64,000 nucleotides of DNA from Delphinus delphis (lineage: Eukaryota > Chordata > Mammalia > Artiodactyla > Delphinidae), in NCBI RefSeq assembly GCF_949987515.2, contig NC_082702.1, forward strand, positions 50,003,600-50,067,599, given 5' to 3'. This document shows positions 42,900 to 54,739 of the stretch, in pieces; positions within the stretch are counted from its first letter, which is position 1, and every line of letters starts with the position of its first letter. Below the pieces are notes generated by a model. That model was not told the DNA's origin. It searched no databases and saw only the letters and a program-made list of their open reading frames with translations. A program made the position numbers and the translations under genes.

Positions 42900-45100
42900 C
42901 AGCAAGGTATGTTTAAGTGACTTTCTTCAAATGGCAGATTTCATTAAACCCATCACCGGAAGACAAGCTCAAAAGAATTTTGCAGGGAGCTTGGGAATTT
43001 CTCTTTCGGTCTTCCCACCTCCATCCACACCTCATGTTCAAGGTGGTAGCTGTGGACTGAAACCTTCCCGAGCATATGCAAATGCAAATTGGGGCATTTA
43101 CCATAAAAATGTAATGCACCAAAGTGCCTGTTAACATAGTATTCTATAGCCAGCTGTGGTGATCAGAATAGTTGTATATTGAAGAGGCCACAAAATAGTG
43201 TAGTTATAGTTTGGCGATTTCTGGAATGTGTGTGTGCACTTTTCCTGGTCCAGCTTCTGTGATGACTCGGGTGTGTGTCTGTATCCTGATGGCAGCTGCA
43301 TTATAGCACCAGGCAGTGAAGCACGAGAAACCATCGTGTCTCCACACTCCCCCTAAAAGGCCTGTCATCAGTCCATTCTACCTTGCATAACCAAATGTTA
43401 TCACTTGCAAACGGAACAGCTGGAAAGGTGCTTAAAGCAAAATGGTCAGATGACATTTTAAAAACCGGAAAGAGCACAGAGATCCCCCCAGAAGACCACC
43501 ACTGGCCCGGAGCCCCCCATTTCCGGGTCTCACATTTGTACTGATTACGGCCTGACAGCTCTTGAGTTTCCAATGATAACAGCCATCTGACTTGATCGGA
43601 GTTCAATGGATTTTCGCTAAAATAGAATCATTGCCGTGGTGATGGATAGAAAAAGTAAAGCAATACATCCTGATAAATGCTCCCCCTGCCTCCTTCCTCT
43701 CCCCAGCAGTGACCTTGCGCAATCCATAAGAGAGCGAGGCACAGCCCTGGTCACCGCCGCAGCGCATCGGGACTTGGAAATCTAAGTAGCTTTGAAACCC
43801 ATCAATGGGGTGACGGGGGAATGGCTGGAGAGAGCAATGGATCATGCTTAGAGGGCTAAGAGGGAAATAGGGTACGCTGAAGGTCAAAGCAGACACGTCC
43901 TCAAGGAACAGCTCCAGCCCTCATTCGCATTCACGGGAGGCAGTGGCCCTGCAAGGCGAGATCAGGGGAAGAGTACAATAAAACAGGAATTTCCGGCGCA
44001 CATAATTTCTTCTCAGAAGCCAAAGGTACCAGAGGCTGGTGCGGAGTATTCGCTGCCCTGAGAGCGAGAGGGCGCCTTGCGCACCCCCCCTCCCCAGTCT
44101 TTCCCTCCGAATAGCAAGGAGCAGGCTGCACAAGGACCCACTCAGCCCCTGTGGCACTGCCGCTGTTTGCAAAGTTCTCCATCCCACATAGCTCAGCTGG
44201 CTGCGAATATTGTGAAAACCACTTGAGCATCCTTAAAGATGCCAACGCCGGAACAGAAAAAGAAACCCGACTAAAACAGGGCATCCGGGAAGCTCCTGGA
44301 CCAGTCACATCTCCAAGCCCCGCGTGCTTGATGGGGGAAAGAAGCTTCCGGGTGGTTCTTCTGGAAGAACTTAGACGTTGGCAGGCGCCCATTACTGTTG
44401 GTTACAACTCGCTAAAAGAAAATATTAAAATAAAAATTAGATCATAAATTTGGAGTCACAGTCACCAAGCCTAAAGTGCAAATTGCCAAACAAGTCAAGA
44501 GACTCATTAGCATTTTATGTAAATCAGTTATTACTGTTCTCCACTTCCTTAATTATCCATGTTATTTCAATACAACCCTTTCTTTGATGTCCCAATTCTA
44601 TATTTAAATAGTGCAAGATTTCTATCGTATCCTCCCGCAGAGGTTTGTGCCATGCAAAAAACATGCCAAGAGCAGCTATTTTAGAGACTACAGGGAAATG
44701 TTTAATTGGTTCATCCCATTTGAGTTATGAGGGCGTATTACAGAGCACATAAAATCAGAAGCACGGAAAGTACTAGCTTGGAGAAGTTTACTGAAACCTG
44801 CAAGGGACCGCTTGAAATTTTGTCCCCAAGACTTTTTGGATTCTCGGTGGGAGCTGATTCAAAAGGAGATTTTGCAGAGTTCATTGAATTTTGCTAAATG
44901 ATTGATTTATAATTGAAATATTTGGACATAAAACCCAACAGCCCTCTTTCCTTTGGCACAGAGAGTTATGCTGTCGGTTGGATGGAGGGAGCACAGATGA
45001 CCGAGAGAAGGAGGGACACGGGTGGGTGTGTGAGGAGGGAAAGCATTTCCCATCTGGATCCTTTTCAACTGGTTCATCTTCAGTGAAAGAGGAACCATCA
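42900..45100. promoter_or_regulatory. Long repeat-free block; candidate regulatory domain
   Basis: About 2.2 kb without a recognisable repeat, many AT-rich compact words: gcatatgcaaatgcaaattg near 43073-43092 (octamer-like ATGCAAAT, POU-type), tttaattggttcatcccatt near 44701-44720, tccttaattatccatgttat near 44546-44565. The frame 43931-44392 (153 residues, minus) has no domain. Regulatory function is inferred from repeat depletion and motif content. Confidence 0.4.
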
Positions 45101-45529
45101 CAAGCTTGAAGATCAGCTTTGGTGACGTCTTGTTCTCACAGTTGTCTAGCATCGGAGAAAATCTAACAAATTACAGACACGAGAGTCCTTTCTCTAATAA
45201 ATGAGCTTTTGCAATAGCAGTGCAACCTCGGGGACTGTAGTAGTCACGCTTATCATCTCCCAAGCAGTAGATCCCATCCTCTCTGCCGCCTGCCTTTATC
45301 TTTCTGCCTCCTGGCCCGTAACCTACCTTGTTTTTAAATACTTTATTTAAAAAAAAAAAAAAGAAGGAGACTCTTTGCATGTGAATTATAACTGAAAATA
45401 GAGGTAAATGGATGGAAACTTACTCTTCCCATGTATTTTTGAATAATCACTGTATCTGATTTTTTTTTTTTTTTTCTGGAGGAAAGGGCAGGTCTGGGAG
45501 AAAGCCAGTATGATAGTGGAGGATTTGGT
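45101..45529. other. Unannotated stretch with A and T runs
   Basis: A run at 45349-45362 and T run at 45461-45476; may be the relics of old retrotransposon tails. No gene recognised. Confidence 0.4.
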
Positions 45530-45705
45530 GACAGGTAGACTCGAGTCGAAGACCAAGTTGTGTAGCTTTGTCCAAATCCATCTACACATAGTCTCCCCAC
45601 AGTGAAACATGGCTGACAGCGCTTACCTTGAAGAGTTGTCATAAAAATTAGCATTAATGTATATAAAGTGGTTAGTATCTAGTAGGTGATTGAAGGGTAA
45701 ACTTG
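45530..45705 (+). mobile_element. MIR, degraded
   Basis: Sense MIR in poor condition: gtgtagctttgtccaaatcc near 45559-45578, ttgaagagttgtcataaaaa near 45629-45648, gttagtatctagtaggtgat near 45671-45690. Confidence 0.6.
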
Positions 45706-45719
45706 AGCCTCTATCCTAG

Positions 45720-45925
45720 GCCAGCCCCTGTGCCGAATGTTTACATAGATGATCACGTTGAAACATACTCTCAAAACACTCATCAAAGTAAGTATGATCA
45801 CGATCATGTATTCTTAACAGCTGAGGTGGTATCTGGTGATTAGTGATTTGCCCAAGGTCACAAAGACAAGCACAGGAACTGGAATTTTAATCCAAAAGTT
45901 GTCTAAGCTAGAGTGATAGTTTCAA
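45720..45925 (-). mobile_element. MIR
   Basis: Antisense MIR: gatttgcccaaggtcacaaa near 45846-45865, gacaagcacaggaactggaa near 45866-45885. It follows a sense MIR at once, so this is a head-to-head pair. Confidence 0.75.
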
Positions 45926-46087
45926 CAAGAACCATACAATATAGTAAGCTTAATATTAAAAGGAGGGAGAAGAACCAGCATTTCTCTGTCCTTTCTCTGT
46001 CTACTTAAATAAATAATATTTACAGAAGACTCATCTCTGTAGACTAAAATACTTTAAATATTTAATCTGACTTATTGGTTATTTATT

Positions 46088-46190
46088 TAACAAGGACTTT
46101 TATGGGGCTTGCCATGTTCCAGGCACTGTGCTAAGCACTTATAACTAGTAACTCATTTAACCATTTAATAAATATTTATTTTGAGAGAAA
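46088..46190 (-). mobile_element. MIR/L2-type fragment
   Basis: gccatgttccaggcactgtg near 46111-46130 then ctaagcacttataactagta; MIR and L2 share this 3' sequence, so the family is not resolved. Confidence 0.65.
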
Positions 46191-46700
46191 GCATAGGGTT
46201 TTATGGGAGAATTCTACAATGCTGGGAGCGAAGAACCCTCCCCAGAGCTTGCAGTCTTACAAGTCCCTGGGCACTGGCCCATATATATATATATATATAT
46301 GCTTTCGTTTTTTTTTTTTAAAAAAAAAGGTAAATTACGTTTTTTAAAACATGATTTTTCTGTTCATACATATGGCATATTCGTTACAGGAAGTTTGGAA
46401 GGAAGAAAAAAACTTTTTGAAGGATTTGTAATCCTCTGCACGTTAACGTCAATCCAAGATTTTAGTGGAAAGAGAAAACACGTGGTCCAGCACAAGGAGC
46501 ATCTTCCAGCCTCTTCTTCACTTTGCTGGTTTTAAGAGTCTCAGGGTAATTCAGAAGTTACCACTAATCATAACAAGGGCAGTATCTGGATGGAGAGCCT
46601 GCCAGGGGTTCAAGTTCCTGAGCCCTGTATCTTCTTTTTACAGCTTGCTGTCTTGTTCCAAGTGGATATAAAACTAGCGTCAAAGATATCACCCAGGGGG
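46191..46700. other. Unannotated stretch with (AT)10
   Basis: A pure (AT)10 lies at 46281-46300, then T and A runs (46309-46328). Otherwise nothing recognised. Confidence 0.6.
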
Positions 46701-48318
46701 ACGTTTCCTATGTAGTCCAAAACAAAACGTAAAAGATTGGCGGGCCAGCACCCCCCGAAAGAAGCCTTCTGCCCCTTCTGTCACTATCCCCCGTTTAAAT
46801 CGTGTCATTTGGGCCTCGGCCGCATGAACTGTTCTCAGCCTTCAGTCTTTACTATTTTCTTTACCCTGGGACTTCCTGTTGTAGAAATCAGATCGCTTCT
46901 CTGAAAAGCTTCCGTCCCCCCAGTGACCGGTGGGGTTTCATCACCAGGAAAGCACATTGTTCCAACTCTAACAGTCTGCAGTCTAAAATCATCATCATGT
47001 ATTTTCATCAGAATGAAATATCGGGTGCTGTGCTCAGTGCGAGGTTTTATTAATGATGTGCTGTCAGGGGCTGGATGTTCTGCATATTTGCATATTAAAC
47101 AGCTGAGTGAAGAAACATTCTTTTTATTGCTGCAGGGAATAAATCAGTTTAAAGCAAGTTCTCATCATTTATACTCCTTTCAGCTCCGTCTTCTTTTATT
47201 GAAATAAATTGTTGAAGTGCTTTGCTCATTCTTTGAATACTGATGAAATTTACCTTGATAGGACCTCAGGAAAAATAATATTTTCTTAAAGGTGCAGTAT
47301 TGTTCCATTTTCGAGTATTACTCTAATACATTATTGATAAGATAATTTAGAAATAACAAGTGAAAGGGGATGAAAAACAGTTTTGAATAGAGAAGGTGTT
47401 TCCTCAGGACGATTTTGCCAAATGCATTTTTATTGGTGGAGTGTAAGCAAAAATAAAAAAGCCAATAAGCCACAAAAAGTCATTGTTTTTTTAAGTGAAC
47501 GACCAGCTATTTTTGCATTCAAATCCCAGTGGGTATATTCCGTCCACACACAAGGACACAGTGTTTGCCAGATACCAAAGGTCACTGACCACTGTGCAGG
47601 CACACAAGAGGTCCCAGGAAGTCGGGATGTTTTCCAATATGAATTACACCCTAGTCTCGGGATACGGGTACCCTGGCCGTTTGACAGGATCCTCATATGT
47701 TTGGGGTTCCTGCCTATTCTTTACCTCCTATCTCTTCCAGAGGTTGAAAACCTCTGCTCAGACCAACTATGTCTTGAAGACATTAAAAATAAGTGTTTTG
47801 GCCCTCATGTTGTTTTGGAAACTTCTAACTGCTGGCCAACATTTTAAAATTTGAAATTGGGAAATTTCACATAAAAATCCAGATTTCTGGCCTCTCTCCT
47901 AAAGGGAGAAGATCAAACAATCCTAACCCTGTTCTGTCACCCTTTGCTGGGCAGCAGCCGTCTACGCTGGGTGGGACGGGTCCTCTGGGGCGCTGCAGTC
48001 CCCACCGTTCCGCCTTGTGTTCCACTAGTATTAGCCTTTATGACGCCTACCAGGCATCATTTATTTTTTCCACCGCTGGTCTGTACCTTTTCTCTTGGCA
48101 GTGAACTCACGTATATAAAGCGCTTGTGCATTGCCTGGTGCGTAATAAACACCCCGTAAGCTTTAGCTGGTATTAAAGTAGATGAGGACATGAGAACTGA
48201 GGTTAGCCCGTGAAATAAATGTATTTGTTCTTTTATGATGTATCTTTCTGAATATAAAACCAAGCATTTCTTGAGCTCATAATTTTTTATTTTCCAAATT
48301 AAGTTTATTTCTAAAACG
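46701..48318. promoter_or_regulatory. Repeat-poor block; weak candidate regulatory domain
   Basis: About 1.6 kb without named repeats. Compact words near 47080-47160 (gcatatttgcatattaaaca, POU-like TTTGCATA) and 47010-47060. The 154-residue frame (47383-47847, plus) overlaps two others (47430-47696 minus, 47495-47854 plus) and has no domain, so I do not call a gene. Confidence 0.3.
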
Positions 48319-48670
48319 TAGCTCTCTCAGCTCCTTTAAATCTGTGTTCAAATACCCCCTTTTCATGGACTCCTTCCTTGACCACCCTATTTAAAATGGC
48401 ACATTTCTTCTTGAACTTTGCCCTTCTTGAATCTTCCCTGCTTTCGTTTTCTCCTAGTGTGTATCACCATCTGAGGGACACTGTTTTCTCCATTTTATCC
48501 TTTCATTTGGTAATTGTCTCATCTCCCTTCTCCGCTAGAAGGTGAATGCCAGCACGGCCCAGCGTGTGGTCCCTTTTGGCCCCTGCCGTGTCCCAAGCAC
48601 CACAAGCCACGCCTGCCACTAGCAGATGTAGTGGGAGCTTAGTGAATATTAATTGAATAAATGAAAGAAG
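48319..48670 (+). mobile_element. L2, 3' part
   Basis: Sense L2 with good landmarks: actccttccttgaccaccct near 48369-48388, atttaaaatggcacatttct near 48389-48408, ctccgctagaaggtgaatgc near 48530-48549, ttgaataaatgaaaga at the end. Confidence 0.88.
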
Positions 48671-48714
48671 GGCTGGCGGAATTTGCTTATTATACATTGG
48701 CCTCGGTCTTTACA

Positions 48715-48800
48715 GAAATTCCATTCAACAAGTATTTGTTTGAGCACCTACTGTGTGCAGGGCCACGTGCTGGTTGCAACATGGAAGAAAAAGTGGACGG
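48715..48800 (-). mobile_element. L2 3' fragment, antisense
   Basis: ccattcaacaagtatttgtt then tgagcacctactgtgtgcag (near 48721-48760). It faces the preceding sense L2, a tail-to-tail arrangement. Confidence 0.8.
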
Positions 48801-49064
48801 GGCAGAGATCCGAAGCTCGGGAAGCAAGTCCAGGCCAGTGGTCTGTGCGAAAAACGTGGTGGTTGTCTGCAGAACCACAGTGCACATCCTTGAACTGGTG
48901 TGGGCTTCGATTCGGATCTATAAAATACGAAAACAGGAAAACACATGTAGACTTGGAGCCCAGCAGTCCTTTGGATAAGATGAGATCTGGGATAGGCCTA
49001 ATAGTGGGTCAGCGTTTGGCTCAGGGCTAGAAAGGAGGGATGATCAGAAACTTACCCTTTCCCC
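48801..49064. other. Unannotated spacer
   Basis: Probably the continuation of the antisense L2, too eroded to call. No gene. Confidence 0.4.
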
Positions 49065-49270
49065 AGCCCCTCTCATAGGCCAGGCACAGGGTCAACGACT
49101 CAGAGCAGTTCCGTGAAGAGTCATTGCTCTTCCCATTTTACCCCGGAGATCAGTGAGGCTCAGAGAGGGTCAGCCACCTCCCCAGGGTGACACAGCACAT
49201 TTGGGCGCAGTGGGCCTGGCCTGTAAGGTCTAGACCTTTCCCTCTGTACCATGCTGCTTCCCACAGTCAG
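49065..49270 (-). mobile_element. MIR
   Basis: Antisense MIR: ataggccaggcacagggtca near 49075-49094, tcccattttaccccggagat near 49132-49151, cagtgaggctcagagagggt near 49152-49171. Confidence 0.82.
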
Positions 49271-49904
49271 GAGATGGGAGAGCAGGGACGGAGGCAAGTC
49301 TGGAGTGTGTTCCTGGAATCTCAGTGATGCCGTTTGGTGAAGTAATTGGGTGGAGGTACCAGTATCTTGGATGCAGGGAAGGTCTGGGGAGGATCGTGTC
49401 TCCTGCTGGCCTGCTGTGTGTACAGAGATGGAGGTTTCTTATAGGTGCCTGAGATCCTAGGGCCTGTTTCTCACCACAGCAGTGGTAAGTTCAGGGTACA
49501 AAGGTGGGGCAACCTTCAAAGAGCACAAAGAATGAATATAACATCGGTGTAGGCTTTTTTTATTTCTTCTTCAGTCTTGAAAGAAACAGTAAAAAGCTCC
49601 TTTTCCTGTTTCTCTGCCAGGAGTAGTATCATTTCCATATAAATAATTTGTGATAGAAACTCCTTACTTTTAAGTGGAAAATGCACATTTGCTAACAGGA
49701 GAATAATGTCCAAACGTCCGCTCATTGACGGCTGCCAAGAGGATGCCAAGCGCTGCTTGTTGCCCGGAGAATGAGATACTCAGATGCAGCTCTTTTCAGT
49801 GGCCACATGGTCAGTGCCATTGCCTTTGCTGGGGCAGAGCTCTGAGCACTGGCCCCCAAACCCACCTAACCAATGGCAGCCGAGTGCTTTTGAGCCTTGG
49901 AGAT
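49271..49904. other. Unannotated stretch
   Basis: No named repeat or gene. A small frame on the minus strand (49516-49749) has no domain. Confidence 0.4.
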
Positions 49905-50082
49905 CTGGAGTCAGGGCAGACCTGGGTTAGGATGCCAGCCCCACCACTAGCTGGCTGTGTGACTTTGGGCTCATTATTTTGCCTCTGTAAGCCTCAGTTT
50001 TGTCATCTGTAAAATGGGCATAATGTTAGCTTCTACCCTCATAGGCTTAGGGTGAAGTTTAAGTAAGAAGAAGCATCTAGCC
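49905..50082 (+). mobile_element. MIR, well preserved
   Basis: Sense MIR: gctggctgtgtgactttggg near 49951-49970, aagcctcagttttgtcatct then gtaaaatgggcataatg (near 49989-50025), ataggcttagggtgaagttt near 50041-50060. Confidence 0.93.
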
Positions 50083-50086
50083 CTGG

Positions 50087-50288
50087 GTTCTTTAACACAG
50101 AAGGTAGCCATTGGCCACATGGGGCTGTCTAAATTAATTAAAATTTAAATGAAATTAAAAATTCAGTCCCTCAGTCATACATTTCAACTGCTCAACAGCC
50201 ACACACGGCTAGTGGCAACCACGTTTCATAGCACAGGTGGAGAACGTTTCCATCACCGCAGACAGTTCTGTTGGCCATCCCTGTGCTG
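50087..50288. mobile_element. Old non-autonomous DNA transposon (MER-type)
   Basis: Contains the 'tggccacatggggctgtcta' phrase (50113-50132), an AT-rich hinge (aattaattaaaatttaaatg), then cagccacacacggctagtgg (50197-50216) and an end like 'cagacagttctgttggccat'. This layout is a common placental hAT/MER element with inverted ends. I am not sure of its name. Confidence 0.65.
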
Positions 50289-50694
50289 GTATCTTAGCTC
50301 AGTGTCTGGTACAGAGTATGCTGTGTTGGTCCTTAATTTTATTCTCACTCATCTATAAGGAAATGAAAGAAGGTGTTTTATATCCTTGAATCAGAGTCCT
50401 CGTAATCATGATTTAAATAAATTGGGGTCAGTAGCACCCAAGAGTCCCTCCATATACGTGAAAGGAAGGAAGCAGAGTTAGGCAACCCAAACAGAGGGTC
50501 TCTCGGGACAGACGAGGGTTTGAGGGTCCCCGATCCTGATCTCAGGGGAGTCCCGTATTACAGGTGTTAACCTGATGAGCCCGAGCCTGGCTCCTCGCTG
50601 ACTACCGCAAGTGGATGGGACAGTTTCCAGCACTCGGCACAACCCTTTACGTGTTAAATCTGCTGCTTCCTGTTTGGCCTTGGAAAGTTACTAC
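50289..50694. other. Unannotated stretch
   Basis: Nothing recognised. Confidence 0.4.
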
Positions 50695-50885
50695 GTCAGT
50701 GCTTCTTCTTAGGCGTTGGTTGGCACGAGAATCTTCTGGAGGGCTTATTAAAACTCAGTTCCTGGGTCCCAGCCCCAGAGCCTCTAATTCTCTAGTTCTG
50801 GGCTGAGGCCCAGGGCTCAGAGTTTCTAGAAGGTCTCAGAGAAGGCTGATGCTTCCAGCCCTGGACCACGCTTGGAGCAGCTGTT
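50695..50885 (+). mobile_element. MER3-like DNA transposon
   Basis: Reads as a degraded MER3-type element: ggcacgagaatcttctggag then ggcttattaaaact (near 50722-50755), ctgggtcccagccccagagc near 50762-50781, gggctgaggcccagggctca near 50800-50819. Orientation and family are moderately certain. Confidence 0.65.
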
Positions 50886-51699
50886 TTTGAAGCCTCAGTT
50901 TCTTTTTTGTAAAGAGATGCTCTTTGAGCTCCTGATTACTGTGGGAATTGAGAAAACGAATATATATAAAGTCCACAGCCAGTGACATTATAGAGACTCA
51001 GCAAAGGGGATCTGCCGTTATTATTATTTATTTTACCAATTATTATTTTTATATCCACAAGTCAGGATCTGCTAGAATTGCATGATATTTGGAAATTGGG
51101 CCTAGTGCACTCTACCACTCTCCTACCATGAGCTAGCAGCGCTCTTGGATTTAAACTTTTAAAGAACCTTTCAACCCAAAGTCAGGTCATTCTGGACCGG
51201 TGAGGATGGATATATCTCCATGTGTGCAGTCGGTGTCTCTCTTTAATCAAGCACTTCTCCCTTTCGGAGTAGCTTGCAACCAAAAGAGCTTACACCGTTC
51301 ATTCTTTCACAGCCCAGAGGGGGAAGAAGGACATTGCCTAATGCACTTGCCCACTGTTAAGAGTGTGCTGGGTACCTTGCGAAGTGGGTGTTTTGCAAAT
51401 CACACATGCTTTGGTGGTTGAACATCAGCTCCAAGGGGAAGACAGGTCTTCCCCAAGTGGAGGATGCTATGAGGATGACCTTTGTGTTTTAGGATCAGAA
51501 ATTTTAATAAATGAATCTCCAGATTCTGTGTTCAGTTTCCAAAATGGCAGCTCAGGAGAAACGCCGAGCGTTCCTGGCTCTTGTGTTCCGTCCCTGTAAT
51601 CAGCCACGGGCTTTAAGGTCTTGAGGGAGTTTTGATATTAGATGTCAAATGGTAGTGGTTTGAGTTTGAAGAGCTCATCACGATGTATGATTCAGATTT
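50886..51699. other. Unannotated stretch
   Basis: First part may be an eroded MIR end (gtttcttttttgtaaagaga near 50899-50918). Otherwise nothing recognised. Confidence 0.4.
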
Positions 51700-52310
51700 T
51701 CTGAGTGTCTTAATTAGGCTTCTTTGGTCACAAGGGACGGAGAGTCCTACTCATGTCACCTCTTTTAAGAAAAGGTTCATTGTGAGATGTTGGCAAGCTA
51801 GGAAACGAGGCAGCTTCGGGTACCTGCCTCCGATGATTCCCTCCTGCACGTTCGCTGTGTTCTTTTTTTTCCTGACTGCCTTCTGCCAGACACTGCTCCA
51901 TTTATCTGTTCTTTTCCCTTGCAGTTTTGGCTCACCCACTCTTGGTTTTGCTCACAATGGGGCAACTCAGCTCCATCTCATGGCATCTTGGCATCAGCTC
52001 TCTGTGGTACAACAGGCTTAGAGTCTATTTGCCGTTCCCCAGTCCGGGAAGCCATTGGCATGAGTTATCCTTTCCATCGGTAAACTGCAAACCAAACTTC
52101 TGGATAGACTGCCTTCGGCCCAGACATAATCGGACCTGTGATCTCTTCAACTGTTGTCAGAGTGGGGAGGGAGAGGTGTCGGGTGATACAAAACATGCCC
52201 ACCTCAGTAGGAGGGCCCACACGACCGTGGGAATTCTCCTGGGAAGGGCAAGTGGGTGGGCAGGCGTGACGGGTCCTATCCAGTGTCCTGAGGTTTAGCA
52301 GTTTAGGGCC
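51700..52310. mobile_element. Unassigned old interspersed repeat (candidate)
   Basis: Opens with ttaggcttctttggtcacaa (near 51714-51733), the same type of opening as 16888-16907, suggesting a shared ancient family. Frames here (51683-52298) have no domain. Confidence 0.35.
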
Positions 52311-53732
52311 AGTCGAACTGGAATGGCGGCTGCCGCATGTTGGGTCAGATCAGGTCCAGAATTCCTCTCCGCCCCACCCGTCTGCAGTTGTCTCAGATTT
52401 GCTATGGGACCTCCAAGTGGTAAAAGCATGCCTGCGGCCTCCATCTGGCTAGAGAAGTCACATGGAGCCTCTCAGGACCCCCTCCTTCCCTGTTAAAGAT
52501 CCAGAAGGACTCTGTCCAAGTAGTTGACTTCGGGGTGAGGAACACCAGTATGCTTTCTCCATCATAGTCTCAATTACAATTGGTTTGAACTCTAAGTCTC
52601 ATGGACCCCCCTTACATTGAGCTACAGAGATGCCACCGTCATCCCTGTGCTTCTCTTTGTTCCCACCTGTGTTTTAGTGGGACAGTCACATCTTCCAAAA
52701 AGAGGGAGCCTGGCAATGAACCGGTGATTCCTTCCTCTTACAGGCGGAGCGTTGACAAGCTCGCTAGCAGGTACTAGAAACCTGGGGACACACCGCATGA
52801 CTGTCTTACACCAGTGTCTGCAAAAAAGCACATCATGGACTTCCTTCGGGAACATCCCCGCTTTGATTTTTATTCTGGGCTGTCCTTTGCCCACGGTCCC
52901 TGCAGGGGACTTCTTTCTCTTTGACATCCTTTGTCACCTGGTCCACCCCCTGTGATATTGCCCCTCGACCTGTTAGAGTCTCCACTTCTGGCAGCAGCGA
53001 GATGACTTGTCACAGTTTCCGTTCTGATTTTATGACTCTGGGAGGGATGGGAGGGGTCTGTGAGGTCATCCTGTCCATCCTCAGCACAGGTAGGACGGTT
53101 CCCCAAGGGTGCAGTCACGTGTTCGGTCCGGGTCTCGTTTCAAATGACTCAAGTGATGAGGCCCCGGGACCTCCCTTGCGAAGCTCTTCTGCAGCCTAAT
53201 AACTCTCACTGTGAGAATTTTTTTTTTTTTTGGTATGTGTCTAATATTCGGAGTCTGACACAATAAGGTTATAAAGAGCTAAGTCTGTTTAAGGTAGCTC
53301 TTCACCGTAATAGTCACTTTTGTTGTCAATGTTCATCCCGCACAGGAGTTAAGTGCAAGTTACAAGGAGACCAAGGGACTGTTTATCCTAAAATGTAACA
53401 ATAGCCCCCAAAACGAGAATTAATGCTGAAAAGCTCCTCTACTTACCGGTAATAACTGTCCTATGTATAATATTTCACATAGCGATTTTTTTTTTTTTTT
53501 TTGCTTATACAAAAGCAGAGAAGCCTCTACCATCGAGTGCTTAGCACAAAATTCACAGCTTCCCTCCCCGAAACTGCTCTGACAGTCGCTCCCATTCTGC
53601 TGGCCGGGGAATGAGGCCTCGGCCTGTGTCTTTCTCCTGCGTGGGGTCTGTCTGTAATCTTAATCACCGTTGAGAGCCTGGTGGGAGGTTACTTTTTGCT
53701 GGGAGAAAAGATCTCAGGGTGGGGTTGAGCGT
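52311..53732. other. Unannotated stretch
   Basis: About 1.4 kb. T runs at 53219-53231 and 53487-53502. Several short frames (52622-53266) have no domain. No repeat family named. Confidence 0.4.
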
Positions 53733-53925
53733 GGGGAAGAAAGAATGAAAGGGGGAGAGAGAAGGACACCAAAGGAGGAAGAAGAAGAAAAGAAGAAATA
53801 GAAATTGGGAATTAGAAACAGAAATGTAAATAAAAAAGAAGGGAAGAGGTGGGGGAGAGAAATAAAGGGAATGAGACAAAGAAAGAAAGGAAAAGAAAGT
53901 GAAAATAAATTTGGGGAATAGACTG
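53733..53925 (+). repeat. Long purine-rich tract
   Basis: About 190 bases at roughly 87% purine by hand count on the plus strand, made of GAAGAAGAA, GAAAGAAAGG and GGGGGAGAGA patches with scattered pyrimidines. It is not a pure microsatellite. The complementary strand gives long pyrimidine frames that are artefacts. Confidence 0.85.
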
Positions 53926-54003
53926 GGAGTAGACATGGATACTGTCCGTGCCCAGTGTCCCCTTCAAGCGGCACCTTTCGGACCCTTCCTGTGCTGTAAG
54001 AAC
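53926..54003. other. Short spacer
   Basis: Nothing recognised. Confidence 0.4.
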
Positions 54004-54173
54004 CCAGTTCCCAAAGTGTGGTTTCCACACCAGCAGCAACATCACCTGGGAATTTGTTAGAAATGCACATCCTCTGGCCACACCTCAGACATCATGAATC
54101 AGCAAAACAGGGGAGGGGGCCAGCCACCTGCCTTTTCACAAGCCCTCCAAGTTTAAGAACCACTGCTCTAGGA
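54004..54173 (+). mobile_element. MER5A DNA transposon
   Basis: Sense MER5A: cccaaagtgtggtttccaca near 54010-54029, atcacctgggaatttgttag then aaatgcacatcctc near 54041-54074, and end gtttaagaaccactgctcta near 54151-54170. Confidence 0.9.
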
Positions 54174-54739
54174 CATTCTTCTCGGACTCAGGCTGTTTGT
54201 AGGGGTGGCCTGGCAGTTAGAAGGCGTTTGTATTTACAGGGGACTCCAGCCGTCATCCACATGCTATCTCAGCCTGTAACAGAAGCAGAGGTTGCTGCAC
54301 AGAAACCATTATCTCTTCCGCTCTGAAATTCACCCAGGAAGGCAGCATCCCCTTTCCCTGGACCACACGCGATGCCCCACGGTAACAGACAGATTCCATA
54401 TCCCAGCAGCCAAGGCCTGAGCCATGCAAGTTTGGCAAAACGTAAAAGGTTGTGTGTGGAATGACCACCCAGATCAGCGCTGTTTCATTTCCATCCCCTC
54501 ACGCACTTTTCTTGTCTTTGCTTCCCACATGCTAGTATATCCGAGTCGCGTTAAGTAGATAATGGACATACAAACCTAACATGTTCTTGACGTTCCCGTG
54601 GCATACTTAGAATGTAAAATGCAAGTCCTCGTATCAAATCATATGTCTTAGGCGAAAGGGTTGTATTCCTCGAAAGGGGAAAATTGAACATGTAAACGTC
54701 CTCCCTCACTTTCCACGTGAGCTCTGGTTGTTTCAGGAT
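54174..54739. other. Unannotated stretch
   Basis: No repeat or gene recognised. Confidence 0.4.

Noticed and set aside
47383..47847. 154-residue frame, plus
   Set aside because: Competes with overlapping frames in other phases and on the other strand; no recognisable domain.
53664..54081. Long pyrimidine-strand frames rich in F, L and S (minus)
   Set aside because: They read the complement of a purine tract; low complexity, no signal or domain.
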